A DNA stretch of 64,000 nt from Saprospiraceae bacterium (GTDB taxonomy: Bacteria > Bacteroidota > Bacteroidia > Chitinophagales > Saprospiraceae), in contig JADJNW010000001.1 of NCBI GenBank assembly GCA_016714085.1, positions 372,001-436,000 of the forward strand. The letters run 5' to 3'. Shown here piece by piece: positions 1-10,589 of the stretch. The notes beneath the pieces are model-generated. The model was given only the letters and a program-made list of their open reading frames with translations. It had not been told where the DNA came from and did not search any database. Position numbers and translations under genes: made by a program. Within the stretch, counting starts at the first letter, position 1, and every line of letters starts with the position of its first letter.

Positions 1-1291
1 ATCATTGCTTTCAACTTTTATGCTTGTTTCTTTTCCAGTTTGATAATCAAATCCGCGGATTTGTCCAGATTTTCCGGCTTTCCCGTATTTAATCAAATTT
101 TTATCTAATAAATTGCACAAGGCTTTGATGCGATGTTTTGCATTTGAACCTTTGATCACAAAAGTTTTGTATTCACCAATTTGTGCGTTGCGCGATTTTG
201 CAAAGAAATCAGTGAAATTATCAACCAAACGCTTGGCGTTTTTAGAACTAACCTCTACCGTGGAAAGCGCGGTGGTTTTATGGTGCATCACACGATCCCA
301 AAGTGTAAGCGTATCGCCTGTTTCGGTCGTAATGCAGCGACCCGCGCGACCGCTGCCACCCTGCTCGTACGTCATGCCAATCGCGCCGTTGTAAGTAGGA
401 TAGGTATCGCCGTAGCTGGGATATAATAAATCGAATACTTCTTTTGTGAAATAAAGCCAACCGTTTTCATCGAAATATTTGGCGTGGTTTTTACCAATAT
501 CGACCTGAAAATCGCGCTGAAACTGCGTGATGTAAGTGTGAAAAGGCTGCGCAGCCGGCGCAAAATAGTAAGGATTATTATAGCCTTGCTCGTGCAAATC
601 AGCGGCAACGTGCGGCATCCATTGGTGATAAACTTTCAGGCGCTGCTGCGATTCTATCTGCGTTTGCCAGGCCCAATCGCGGTTAAGATCAAACAAATAA
701 TGATTGACACGTCCGCCCGGGCCAAGGCTCCAGATGCTCATAGGCATTGGGATAAGGGTCATTGGTCACATTGGCGTAGCGGCGATACCAATCGGTATAA
801 CGGGTATTGCCATCAGGATTAATAGTCGGTTCGATTAGTACAATCGTGTTGCGCAGCCATTCTTTGGTCGTTGCGTTATTGGGATCAACCAATTCATACA
901 ATACTTGTGGCACGGCCTCTGCCCCGGCAGCTTCATTGCCATGCACACTAAATCCGAGCCAAACAATAGCAATGTCTTGCGTTTGCGCCTGACCAGCGAG
1001 CAAGCCCGTGCGGCGAAGATTGTTCTGGCGGATTTCTTCTAAACGTGCCAGATTTTCAGGCGTAGAGACGATAGCCAAGAGTTGTGGGCGCTTTTCATTG
1101 GTCATGCCGAATTGCTCAAGCTTGACGTAGTTGCTGTTAGCGGCGACGTGTTCAAAATAATCCACCTGCATATTATGCGGTGTAAAATGTTCGCCCCATT
1201 TGTGCGGAAAAAAGTCACTTGGTGATTTCAATTGGGCAAAAGCCAACACATTTGTGCATACGAAGGCGATTGCCAGAATAAGTCGTTGCAT
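1..1291 (-). CDS. Secreted M14-family zinc carboxypeptidase (partial, frameshifted)
   Basis: The start at 1291 gives a signal peptide of about 19 residues ending in LAFAQ. The zinc-binding HxxE motif is seen as VHGNEAAG (H117, E120), followed by a substrate-loop motif INPDGNTRY near residue 158. The reading frame breaks at about 716-719: after PWPG the frame must shift to continue as GGRVNHYLFDLNRDW, which is what the family has here. One G too many in a GGG run explains it. The second frame stays open to base 1, so the C-terminus lies outside the window. Family knowledge: M14 peptidases remove C-terminal residues using zinc. A periplasmic or extracellular role is inferred from the signal peptide. 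The next gene upstream, metF, is on the same strand but is unrelated and separated by a word-repeat hairpin. Confidence 0.85.
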
Positions 1292-1331
1292 TGTATAGGT
1301 TTTATTATTTCTTTAAAAAGTAAAAAGTTAG

Positions 1332-1397
1332 AAGTACGAAGTACGGATTTTCAAAGGATATTTAAAAATTGTGATTCGTAAATCGTACTTCGTACTT
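1332..1397. repeat. Imperfect hairpin of repeated GAAGTAC words
   Basis: The left arm (1332-1350) carries AAGTACGAAGTACG and is matched by an inverted right arm (1380-1397) with CGTACTTCGTACTT. A loop of about 29 nt separates them. The right arm reaches into the stop codon of metF, so the structure may end metF transcription. It belongs to a family of word-repeat hairpins seen in many gaps of this window. Confidence 0.7.
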
Positions 1398-2353
1398 TAG
1401 TACACCGCTTCCGCAATCCTGCGAAATGTTGCCGAATCGCCCATGGTGTAATAGTGCAGGCAAGGTACGCCCTTTGCCTTGAGTCCTTTCGATTGCTCAA
1501 TGCACCATTCGATACCAATTTCTCGATAAGCCTCAACCGTTTTAGCATTCATCAGTTCCTTCGCTAAAGCTTCGGGCAAATTGATATAAAAATGACGCGG
1601 TATAGAACTCAATTGGTACTTTTTGGTGATGGGTTTCAGGCCCGGAACGATGGGGATGTTGATGCCCAGGGCACGGCAACGATCTACAAAATTGAAATAG
1701 CTCTGATTGTCAAAAAACATCTGTGTCACAATATAATCGGCGCCGGCATCCACTTTGGCTTTGAGAAACTGCAAATCAATCTCCATATTCGGCGCTTCAA
1801 AATGCTTCTCCGGGTAGCCCGCGATGCCAATACAAAAGTCTGTTTTGGAAGCATTTTCAATATCGGAGTCCAGATACTTTCCGCGATTCATATCTGCGAT
1901 TTGTTTTACCAAATCCAATGCGTATTCATGACCACCTTCTTCTGCAATAAACCGACCATCGAACTTACGGGCGTCGCCCCGAATGGCAAGGACGTTATTA
2001 ATGTTCAAAAAGTGCAGGTCTATGAGCGCATTCTCGGTATCTTCTTTCGTAAAGCCGCCACAAATCAAGTGCGGTACAGCATCCACGCCGTAGCGGTGCA
2101 TGATCGCCGCGCAAATGCCCACCGTGCCCGGACGCTTGCGGATAGCCGTCTTTTCGTAGTAGCCACTTTCCTGGCGTTTGTACTCAAATTCCTCCCGGTG
2201 GTACGTCACATCGATAAACGGGGGCTTGAACTCCATCAGCGGATCGAGCGTATCAAAAATAGCTTGCATACCGCCGCCTTTGAGGGGCGGGAGTACTTCA
2301 AAAGAAATCAGGGTTTGGTCTTTCGCTTTCTTAAAATATTCGGTTACTTTCAT
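1397..2353 (-). CDS. metF: 5,10-methylenetetrahydrofolate reductase
   Basis: The 318-residue protein matches the MetF family in length and motifs: ISFEVLPP near the N-terminus holds the catalytic glutamate (E19), and LAIRGD near residue 125 is the FAD/folate-site signature. It reduces methylene-THF to methyl-THF for methionine synthesis in the cytoplasm. An upstream TTG at 2383 would add ten residues (LFPKNRQNG), but the ATG at 2353 gives the usual N-terminus MKVTEYF. A Bacteroidota promoter at 2381-2413 also puts the transcript start close to 2375, which excludes the longer form. The leader is only about 20 nt, so there is no room for a SAM riboswitch after this promoter. Identification is secure. 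Confidence 0.96.
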   Translation of the reverse strand: MKVTEYFKKAKDQTLISFEVLPPLKGGGMQAIFDTLDPLMEFKPPFIDVTYHREEFEYKRQESGYYEKTAIRKRPGTVGICAAIMHRYGVDAVPHLICGGFTKEDTENALIDLHFLNINNVLAIRGDARKFDGRFIAEEGGHEYALDLVKQIADMNRGKYLDSDIENASKTDFCIGIAGYPEKHFEAPNMEIDLQFLKAKVDAGADYIVTQMFFDNQSYFNFVDRCRALGINIPIVPGLKPITKKYQLSSIPRHFYINLPEALAKELMNAKTVEAYREIGIEWCIEQSKGLKAKGVPCLHYYTMGDSATFRRIAEAVY

Positions 2354-2380
2354 TCCGTTTTGTCTGTTTTTTGGAAACAG

Positions 2381-2413
2381 CAAAGCTACAAAACCATTGC
2401 ATTTATTCCCAAA
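2381..2413 (-). promoter_or_regulatory. Bacteroidota-type promoter of metF
   Basis: On the minus strand the -33 element TTTG (2410-2413) and the -7 element TAGCTTTG (2381-2388) are separated by 21 nt. This fits the TTTG-N17-23-TAnnTTTG pattern of Bacteroidota primary sigma factors. Transcription would start about 20 nt before the metF ATG. Confidence 0.65.
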
Positions 2414-2515
2414 GGAAGATGTCAGCGGATTGTAAATGAATTTTATCAGAAAGACATTGCCTACGCAATGAGGTTGCCCGCCTGATCATTGAAAAAAGCT
2501 AATATTTTTCGATTA

Positions 2516-2746
2516 TAGCTCATCTTAAATAACATATCTGTTAACTTATTAGTATAAGTCTTCAAGTTATTAGTACAAGCAGGTGAGTTATTTTATAAAT
2601 TGATGACTTTGTTTTAAAAAGATGCTAGCTAATTAAAATAAACTGGCAACTTATTTTTAATTTATTGACAGTTTTAAAAATAAATGATGGTTGATATTTA
2701 TAATTTGGCAGCTTATAAAAACAAAGTTGGCAGTTAATACAAAAAG
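2516..2746. repeat. Degenerate 21-bp tandem repeat array (11 units)
   Basis: Cutting the sequence every 21 bases from 2516 aligns 11 contiguous units with a shared pattern: a G(G/A)CA-type block, then TTA(A/T)TA, then an A-rich block, for example GGCAGTTAATACAAAAAG at the right end. No spacers lie between units. Stop codons occur in all frames, so it is not a gene. The same consensus, in the same orientation, appears in the longer array at 23216-23601. A period of 21 bp equals two helical turns, which would put the A-tracts on one face of the DNA. Confidence 0.7.
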
Positions 2747-2775
2747 GCAGAGCAATTGTCTATCACTCTACCTTT
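2743..2775 (-). terminator. Terminator-like hairpin after the 126-residue gene
   Basis: AAAGGCAGAG (2743-2752) pairs with CTCTACCTTT (2766-2775) with one mismatch and a 13-nt loop. It lies 20 nt beyond the stop of the gene at 2796-3176. Confidence 0.5.
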
Positions 2776-2795
2776 CTGCTTCAATAAACAAAATC

Positions 2796-3176
2796 TTATT
2801 CTTTGTTATTGGCTTTTTTCACCGGCACGGAGTCATCTACCTCGAAGCCCCACTCGCCCAAGCGCTTGGGGTTCGCCCGAAACATCGCTTTGAGCAGCGC
2901 AGCGGCGGTACGCAATAAATCGGAGAAACGAGGCAAATGCCTGTCGCGCTCTCGGTAGGCTTCTTCCATTTTTCGCTTGTATTCTTCGGCCTCCTGGTGC
3001 TTGGCTTGCGCGATTTTTAAGTCTTTTCCAATCTTGTTCCAGGGATCACCCTCCAAATTGCGCAGCAACGATGCAGCTCCATCCTTGATGTGCTTTTCAT
3101 AGACCTTTTGTACCAGATCGAGGATGTCTTTTGGACTCGCAGGGAACTTGATTCGCCCCGAAGTTCTTCTTGCCAT
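2796..3176 (-). CDS. Conserved small hypothetical protein (126 aa)
   Basis: No enzymatic motif is recognised. The N-terminus is basic (MARRTSGRIKFP). A central, highly charged stretch around residues 50-85 (KIAQAKHQEAEEYKRKMEEA) should form a coiled coil. The C-terminus reads WGFEVDDSVPVKKA. The N-terminal SGRIKFPxSPKxxLDL and C-terminal FxVDDS patterns resemble small proteins I recall from Saprospiraceae-like genomes, but no function is known to me. Codon use and the start just after an AT-rich leader support a real gene. It stands alone, followed by a hairpin and the 21-bp repeat array. Confidence 0.7.
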   Translation of the reverse strand: MARRTSGRIKFPASPKDILDLVQKVYEKHIKDGAASLLRNLEGDPWNKIGKDLKIAQAKHQEAEEYKRKMEEAYRERDRHLPRFSDLLRTAAALLKAMFRANPKRLGEWGFEVDDSVPVKKANNKE

Positions 3177-3419
3177 GGGTGTATTTGTTTTAGTGGAGAA
3201 ATAAAATTACATGACCTTGTAAAAATAGTAAAAAGATGAATACTATAATACCTTATGTAGCGGTTACTTTTGTAATAAATACTTATGATATAGCTGCTGA
3301 TAGTGTATTGATTTGCAAGATAATAACTTACAAAGGATAAGAATAAAATAAGATACCATAGCATCTGCATAAATTGTCTGTTTTAATAGTATCTTCGATT
3401 GGTTCAATTGATATTTGAT

Positions 3420-3995
3420 ATGAGATATGTTTTATTTATTGCCTTCCATTATTTAACATTTGGAATAGCAGCACAAGATACCGCTGCACTCAAAGCCGCA
3501 TTGCTGGGGCGCTGGGAAGTAGTAGAATACGCAGAACAAGGAATCCAGGTCAATAAAAAGGAAAATGCCTTACCTCAAGCAATGGCTGTTTATCAACACG
3601 TAAATAAGCAGCGTGCTTTGATATATTATGGCTACGATGAAGAATTGGGAGAGCGACGCACCCGCGCTTATGAGCGTTGGCAGGAGCGCGACAGCACCCA
3701 TGAAATAAATCGCCTCATCCAAGTGATTGCGATGCCCTACTATGCCGTATTTTTTGCCGATAGCACCTTAGCACTTTATAATAAAGACGTGACTTCCAAT
3801 ATCATACAGTTTCCAGAATCGAGACGTTATGTATTTTCGCCCGGCACAATGAGCATAGACATTGCTTTGCCCGGTGGTTATGGCATCCAATGGCAGGCAC
3901 AAGTGCTGGAATTGACAGCAGGGCGTATGGTTTTATTTTTGCCGGAGGAAGCTGAGTTGGTCGTATTGATAAAAAGAGATTTTAGCTTGCCGTAG
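3420..3995 (+). CDS. Secreted hypothetical protein, lipocalin-like size
   Basis: The ATG at 3420 gives MRYVLFIAFHYLTFGIAAQD, a signal peptide with a cleavage site after IAA. A TTG at 3399 would add seven residues and spoil the signal peptide. The mature part begins with LLGRWEVVEY, the kind of opening seen in lipocalin-like proteins, and continues with alternating hydrophobic strands. That suggests a small beta-barrel in the periplasm, but no family can be named with confidence. It ends 48 nt before the M1 peptidase gene on the same strand, so the two may be co-transcribed. Confidence 0.6.
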   Translation: MRYVLFIAFHYLTFGIAAQDTAALKAALLGRWEVVEYAEQGIQVNKKENALPQAMAVYQHVNKQRALIYYGYDEELGERRTRAYERWQERDSTHEINRLIQVIAMPYYAVFFADSTLALYNKDVTSNIIQFPESRRYVFSPGTMSIDIALPGGYGIQWQAQVLELTAGRMVLFLPEEAELVVLIKRDFSLP

Positions 3996-4043
3996 AATTA
4001 TTTATTTTTGGAGTTCATTTTTGCAAAAAACCTAAGTGATCGC

Positions 4044-6989
4044 ATGAAACATATCATTTCGTTTCTTTCTGTTATTTGCTTTTTGGAAAGCATATTTGCA
4101 CAAGAATCTTATTTCCAACAGGAAGTTAATTACACGATTAATGTAACGCTCAACGACCGCAATCATACGCTCAGCGGCACGATCGAGATGGAATATATCA
4201 ACCACTCGCCCGATGCGCTGGATTCTATTTACATTCACCTCTGGGGCAATGCTTATCAAAGTCGCAATACGGCCTTTGCGCGACAGCAATTGCGCACGGG
4301 TAGTACCGAATTTTATTTTACGAAAGACGAGAATTTGGGTGGCTTTTCTGATTTAAACTTTACAGTGGATGGACAGAACGCAATCCTGGAATTGCAAAAG
4401 GATAATCCCGATATCGCCATTTTGCGCTTACCGCAAACTTTGGTAAGTGGTGGAAAAATAAAAATCGCAACGCCTTTTAAATTAAGCATTCCGGCATCTT
4501 TTTCGCGCCTGGGTCATGTGGAGCAATCCTATCAAATGACGCAATGGTTTCCGAAGCCCGCTGTTTATGACCGCGATGGCTGGCATCCGATGCCATATCT
4601 TGATATGGGCGAATTTTATTCTGAATTTGGTTCTTTTGATGTAAGCATTACATTACCAGATAATTACATAGTAGGCGCAACCGGTATATTACAAACAGAA
4701 AATGAAAAAGCATTTTTGCAACAAAAAATAAAAGAATCGAACGAAACTTTACAAAAGCCAATCGTAAAAAATATCGATGCAGATACCACCGAATCTGATT
4801 TTCCACGCTCCAGCTCAACGATGAAAACCATTCGCTACACCGCAGAAAATGTGCATGATTTTGCCTGGTTTGCCGATAAACGTTTTTATGTGCAAAAGGG
4901 GGAAGTGACTTTAGCCTCGGGTCGCACGGTCGATACTTGGGTCATGTTTACTGATTTTGAGCGCAATTTGTGGAAAGACGCGATCAATTATGTCAATCGC
5001 TCAGTGCAGTTTTATTCTGATCTTGTCGGCGACTATCCTTATCCGCAGGCGACGGCCATACAAAGCGCGCTGAGCGCGGGCGGCGGCATGGAATACCCAA
5101 TGATTACGGTGATTGGCGCGGCCGGAGAACCCAAGGATTTGGATATTGTCATCACGCACGAAGTTGGGCATAATTGGTTTTATGGCATTCTGGGCAGCAA
5201 TGAGCGCGACCATGCCTGGATGGATGAGGGCACCAATTCATATTACGAAAAACGCTACACTGAAAAATATTACCAAAGCCCCGCCTTTACTGATATATTA
5301 CCATATTTTATAATGCGTGGTTCGGATTTGAGTTTGACCGAATTGGCATACCTCTGGCAGGCGCGTCGAGACCTCGATCAAGCTCCTGAAACTACTTCCG
5401 ACGAGTTTACGCGGATTAATTATTTTCTCGGCGCTTACGAGAAACCGGCGATGGCATTGAATTACCTGGAAAAATATATCGGAGAATTGAGTTTTGATGC
5501 CGCGATGCAAGCATATTATGAAAAATGGAAATTCAAACATCCGCAACCCGCTGATTTTAGGGCGGTTATGGAAAAAGAAACAGGGCAGAATTTAGCCTGG
5601 TTATTTGATGGATTATTATATTCTAATGATAAACAAGATTATAAAATTGAAGGTTTGCGCGAAAGCGATAACGGCTACCGCATTTCCTTATCAGGGTTTT
5701 GAAAAAATTACATTGGATGCGGCGCATATTACATTGGATGTAAATAGAAAAAATAATCATATTAGCGCTAAGGGTAATAAAATAGAGCCTTTGCAAATTC
5801 GATTCCTGCCCGGGCCAGAGAACGACAAGAAGACCCAATTGTACTGGTTTCCGGCTATGGCTTGGAACAATTATGATAAATTTATGTTGGGTTTAGCTTT
5901 GAATAACAATACTTTACCCTTTAAAAAATTCGATTTTACGATTATTCCGATGTATTCTTTCGGTGCGAAAGACGTGGTCGGGCTGGCGGATTTTAATTAT
6001 AATATTTTTCCAAAAGCAAAGCGATTCAAACGCTCACCTTCGGTTTAAATATCAAGAGTTTTCATTATAATCGTCGCCCACATCATGATTATGATTTGCA
6101 ATATGCTCGATTGGCGCCTTCTATAAAAATAGAATTAGGCAAAAAACCTATCAGTAATTTCTATCAAACCGTGCAACTGCGCAGCCTTTGGGTCAATCAG
6201 GAATTCGCGCAATTCAGTCCGACCTTTGGGAATTATCTTGGCAATGAATGGGAGGATAATTTTATTCACGAGCTGAGTTATTATGGCGAAGAGCGTCGCG
6301 CACTCAATCCGTACAGCATTTTCATGGCGATAGAGCAGCAATCATATAAAGATGGATTTGATCAAAATCAAAGTTATGTAAAGACTTCAATAGAAATTAA
6401 ACAAACATTTAATTACGCTTCCAAAAAAGGATTGGATATTCGATTATTCGCAGGTGGTTTTATTACCAATACACGCCGAAATGCAGGCGCAATCTTGCCC
6501 GCAGCGTTCAACATGACCTCGCAGGGTTATAATGATTATCGTTATGATGATTTTTATTTCGGGCGCAGTGATAACGACGGCTCTTTGTCGCGACAAGTGA
6601 CCATCCGCGATGGCGGCTTCAAAAATGCGATTGGCACAGGATTTAGTTTGGGGCGAAGTAATAATTTTATCATTGCATTAAATATGAAAGTCGATCTGCC
6701 TAATGGTTTGCCATTCAATCTGCCGCTCAAGCCTTATTTTGATATTGGTTATTTCGATAATGCGATGCCAACAGGCGAAGATGATACCTTTCAGGATCAA
6801 TTGCTCTGGAGTGGTGGTATTGCTTTAGAATTTGTAAAAGATATGGTCGGAATTTACTTTCCTTTAATCAATTCCAAAAATATCGATGATCGCTACGCCG
6901 AGCGCGGCAGCTATTGGAATCGCATTGCTTTTACACTCGATTTGCGCAAGCTGAATCCGAAGGAATTATTGAACAAAGTGGAGTTTTAG
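4044..6989 (+). CDS. Secreted M1-family (gluzincin) aminopeptidase, two frameshifts
   Basis: The ATG at 4044 opens a signal peptide (MKHIISFLSVICF...FAQ). The metallopeptidase motif HEVGH (residues 372-376) with the third zinc ligand E395 in MDEGTNSYYE follows the HExxH-x18-E rule, and GGGMEYP is the exopeptidase GAMEN-type motif. The frame breaks twice. Near 5665-5695 the protein must pass from RESDNGYR to AFPYQGFEK, and a few conserved residues seem to be missing. At 6012-6015, four As should be five so that IFPKSKAIQTLTFGL is restored. The C-terminal third, with many short amphipathic strands, looks like an outer-membrane-type beta domain. Joined, it would be about 980 residues. It probably digests peptides in the periplasm or at the surface. 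Confidence 0.85.
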
Positions 6990-7045
6990 TTTGAAAACTG
7001 TTTTAATTTTAATCATTTATTTTAAATATTTTTATCTTGAAAAAT

Positions 7046-7078
7046 AGATTTGCCAAATCTTCGAGATTTGGTAAATCT
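7046..7078. terminator. Bidirectional terminator hairpin
   Basis: AGATTTGCCAAATCT and AGATTTGGTAAATCT form a 15-bp stem with a TCG loop between two convergent genes (M1 peptidase and GntP permease). Short T or A runs flank it on both sides. Confidence 0.7.
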
Positions 7079-7192
7079 TTGATTAAATAGTTTATAAAAA
7101 ACCTAATTATAGTAAAAATTAATCTTGATTCTTGCTTTTAAGCAAATTACAAATTATTTTTTAAATTTATATGATTATCATTATATACAATT

Positions 7193-8570
7193 TTAAGCAA
7201 GAAGTAAATAAGCGATAAATAAAATAAGCGCAGCTGATATACCTAGCACCAGCGTGCCAAAACTCAAAAGTCGATAGCCGGTTTTGACATCCATGCCCGA
7301 CATTTGCGTGACCACCCAGAAAAAGCTGTCATTCGCGTGCGAAATCATCGCCGAACCCGCGCCAATAGCGATCACCACGATGGCTTTTTCCAACTCGCTA
7401 TCAAAACCAAGCGAACCCATCATGGGCGAAATAATAGATGCCGTAGTGATCAAAGCCACGGTGGAAGAGCCTTGCGCCGTTTTGATGGCAGTTGAAATCA
7501 GGAATGGCAGCCAAATACTCAGATTAATGCTTGATAGAGTAGCGCCCAATAAATCGGCAATGCCTGAATTTTGTAGCATTTTGCCAAAAATCCCACCCGC
7601 GCCGGTTATTAAAATAATAGAAGCCGCATCTTTCATCGCATTTCCGACCCAACCCGTGGTGGAAAGCATATCATAATCAAACTTTTTTGGTAATAAAAAT
7701 GCTAAAAACATTCCGATAAGCAGCGCAATTACTGGCTCTCCCAGGAATGTAATAAATGTAATAAAGGCATTTTCATTTACCTTTTGTTGTAATAACAGAT
7801 TTTAATACAATCAAAATAATAGGTATAATGATAGGAAGCGACGACTTGAACGCGCCGGGAGCATTCTGTAAGCGTTGATTGATCTCCAATTCATTCATAT
7901 CAGGATTTGGATCAATATAAGTTTTGCTGGCATATTTATTTACAAAAATTAAGCCAGGTATCAATGCTAAAGCACTTATTGGAATGCCTATCGCCAACAC
8001 CAATCCAAGATCAGCGCCCAAAATCCCCGCAGCAGCAATCGGGCCGGGCGTCGGCGGCACCATCGTATGCGAAGCAATCAAGCCCAAAGCCAATGCAATC
8101 GCGGCACTTGCCAAGTGAATAGCCAGCCTTTTTGGAAAGGCTCTTTATTTAGTGCAGAAAGCAAGATAAAGCCGCTATCTGCAAAAACGGGAATGGACAC
8201 GATATAACCGATAATGCCCATCGCAGTAGGCACGCGCTTTTTGCCTGTCAATCGCAGCACTTTTTCCGCCAAAGCATAAGCGCCGCCTGAGTTCTCCAAA
8301 AACGCACCAATAATAACGCCCAGCACAATGATCAAGCCTATTTTTCCCAGGGTATCACCAAAACCCGTATTAATGGATGTAATAATATCTTTAAATGGCA
8401 TCCCTGCGCAAAATCCATATAATATAGCAACTAAAAATAATGCGATAAACGGATATTTTTTTTTTTTTGGTTTTTTTTTTAAAATTAATTTTTTTAAATT
8501 TTTGCACTTTCAGGCGCACCGTGAGCAGGATAATCAAGACAATACTGAGGAGTAAGTAAAGAATTATCAT
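7193..8570 (-). CDS. GntP-family gluconate/sugar-acid permease (multiply frameshifted)
   Basis: The pieces MIILYLLLSIVLIILL, GFGDTLGKIGLIIVLGVIIG, IASHTMVPPTPGPIAAAG and the C-terminal INLSIWLPFLISTAIKTAQG belong to one GntP-type transporter; the HTxVPPTPGP motif is diagnostic. About 12 membrane segments are visible. Four single-base changes break it: a run of 13 A (coding strand) at 8456-8468, near 8143, a GG at 8111-8112, and an A4 at 7800-7803. Correcting them gives about 459 residues, the family length. Known members carry gluconate or related sugar acids with protons. The pentonate dehydratase immediately upstream on the same strand suggests an aldonic acid such as arabinonate or xylonate as substrate; that is inference. 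Confidence 0.85.
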
Positions 8571-8600
8571 TTTGATGTAATAGGTGTTAAATATCTAATA

Positions 8601-8632
8601 GATATGGCACATTTTTAAAATGCGCCATATCT
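8601..8632. terminator. Hairpin between dehydratase and permease genes
   Basis: GATATGGC pairs with GCCATATC around a nested inverted repeat CATTTTTAAAATG, flanked by a on one side and c on the other. The same architecture recurs at 15419-15454. It lies between two co-directional genes, so it may reduce rather than end read-through into the permease. Confidence 0.6.
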
Positions 8633-8635
8633 CGT

Positions 8636-10355
8636 TTAATGTAAATCCCTGGTTACTTCTGCGCCGGATTTCCCAACTAAAATATCGAGATCAGCACCCA
8701 AATCTGCTTGCTGCACATGATCTAAGTAAAGCCGCACGTAACCCCTGTCAGCTAAGGGTTCGGGCGCTATCCAGGCTGCTTTTCTTTTATTTAATTCTGC
8801 TTCTGTGATATCCAAATGTAAAGTGCGATTAGGCACATCCAATTCAATCATATCGCCATTTTGAACCAGCGCCAGCGTACCGCCAATCGAGGATTCTGGT
8901 GAGACGTGCAGCACCACCGTGCCGTAAGCCGTGCCGCTCATGCGTCCGTCGGAAATGCGCACCATATCTTTCACACCTTGAAGGATCAATTTTTCTGGCA
9001 AATCCACATTCCCTACCTCCGGCATTCCGGGATAACCCTTTGGCCCAACGCCTTTCAGCACAATAACACAGGAAGCATCAATATCCAAATCAGGATTATC
9101 AATCCGTTCATGATAATCTTCTATGCTTTCAAAAACGACCGCCCGACCGCGGTGTTGCATCAATTCGGGTGTTGCGGCTGAAGGCTTAATTACCGCGCCA
9201 TTTTCGCAAAGATTTCCTTTCAGTACAGCGATTCCCGCTTCTTTTTTCAAAGGTGCTTCGATAGGCGTAATTACTTCATTATTATAACATTCTGCGTTAG
9301 CATTATTATCACCAAGCGATTTTCCATTTACTGTTATTACATTTTGATGTAATAAACCACTCAATTCTTTAAGCACAACCGGCAAACCGCCAGCATAATA
9401 ATAATCTTCCATTAAATAAGTACCCGAAGGTTTAAGATTCACCAACAAAGGAACTTTACTGCCGATCGTATCGAAATCTTCCAATGTTAAATCCACGCCG
9501 ATTCTGCCTGCAATGGCGAGTAAATGAATAATCAAATTTGTGGAGCCGCCGACCGCCGCATTTACCACAATCGCATTCTCAAAAGCTTGTCGAGTAAGGA
9601 TTTGGGACAATTTGAGGTCTTCGCGCACCATTTCCACAATCCTTCTGCCAGAAAGCTGCGCCAATACTTTTTCTGGTGTCCACCGCCGGAATTGCTGACA
9701 TCCCAGGCAGCGTAAGCCCCAAAGCCTCCACCATCGTTGCCATCGTAGAGGCTGTGCCCATTGTATTGCAATGCCCGTTGCTACGCGCCGCGCAAGCTTC
9801 TGCTTCCAGAATATCCGCATCACTCAGAATGCCTTTTTTCTGTTGTTCTTTGATCAGCCAAGTATAAGAACCGGAGCCGATTTGCTCGCCTCTGAATCGC
9901 CCGTTGAGCATAGGGCCACCGGGCACAACAATGGTCGGCAAATCCACGCTACAAGCGCCCATCACCGTAGATGGCGTCGTTTTATCGCAGCCTGTCAATA
10001 GCACGATTCCGTCCAGAGGATTGGCTCGGATTGATTCTTCCACATCCATGCTTGCGAGATTGCGAAAGAGCATGGTGGTAGGCCGCATAATGGTTTCACC
10101 CAAAGACATTACAGGAAATTCTAATGGGAATCCGCCAGCTTCCAGTACGCCTTTTTTTACAAATGCAGCAAAATCGCGCAAATGCCCGTTGCAAGGGGTC
10201 AATTCTGACCAGGTATTGCAAATGCCAATCACCGGCCGCCCTTGAAAATGATCGTCGGGATAGCCTTGATTCTTGATCCAGGAGCGATGCACAAATCCCA
10301 TTTTGCCGGAGAGGCCAAACCAATCCTGGCTTCTTAGTTTTTTTTCGTCTTTCAC
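8636..10355 (-). CDS. IlvD/Edd-family pentonate (sugar-acid) dehydratase, frameshifted
   Basis: Three cysteines typical of the [2Fe-2S] IlvD/Edd family are present: C46 in GICNTWSEL, C123 in TGCDKTTP and C196 in HCNTMGTAS. The N-terminus (LRSQDWFGLSGKMGF.HRSW) and SELTPCNGH match L-arabinonate/D-xylonate dehydratases better than true dihydroxy-acid dehydratase IlvD. The start is a GTG at 10355; no ATG lies in frame before an upstream stop. One frameshift occurs at 9668-9672, where five As on the coding strand should be four, joining AIPAVDTRK to VLAQLSGRR. Corrected length is about 573 residues. It would remove water from an aldonic acid to give a 2-keto-3-deoxy acid. With the GntP permease next door this forms an uptake and catabolism pair. 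The exact sugar acid cannot be read from sequence. Confidence 0.85.
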
Positions 10356-10541
10356 GTAATTTCGTTTTTCTTGAAACCTGCTTTAAAATTAGGAATTCAT
10401 TTGAAAAAACAATCGATTGAATAAATTTTTTATTAATTCCCATTTAACATTACTAAATGATTCACGATTCTTCTCCAAAATTAAATATAATAAAAATTAT
10501 TAATATATGAATTTTACTCAAAAGGATTCTTCTACAAAACC

Positions 10542-10573
10542 TTTGAACATTGCCTATCAATTCTCTATTTTCG
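10542..10573 (+). promoter_or_regulatory. Promoter of the amidohydrolase gene at 10590
   Basis: TTTG (10542-10545) and TATTTTCG (10566-10573) are 20 nt apart, close to the Bacteroidota consensus. The -7 box ends in TTCG rather than TTTG. A nearly identical TATTTTCGCCAAAAA stands before the gene at 30824, so this variant seems to be used more than once. The predicted leader is about 10 nt. Confidence 0.5.
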
Positions 10574-10589
10574 CCAAAAATCATTTGGA

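Noticed and set aside
1592..2485. Long plus-strand open frame opposite metF
   Set aside because: metF is certain on the other strand; the frame is a codon-bias shadow.
2440..2490. SAM riboswitch before metF
   Set aside because: A hairpin (CATTGC-CTAC-GCAATG) is present but lies upstream of the promoter found at 2381-2413, and the S-box core motifs are not seen.
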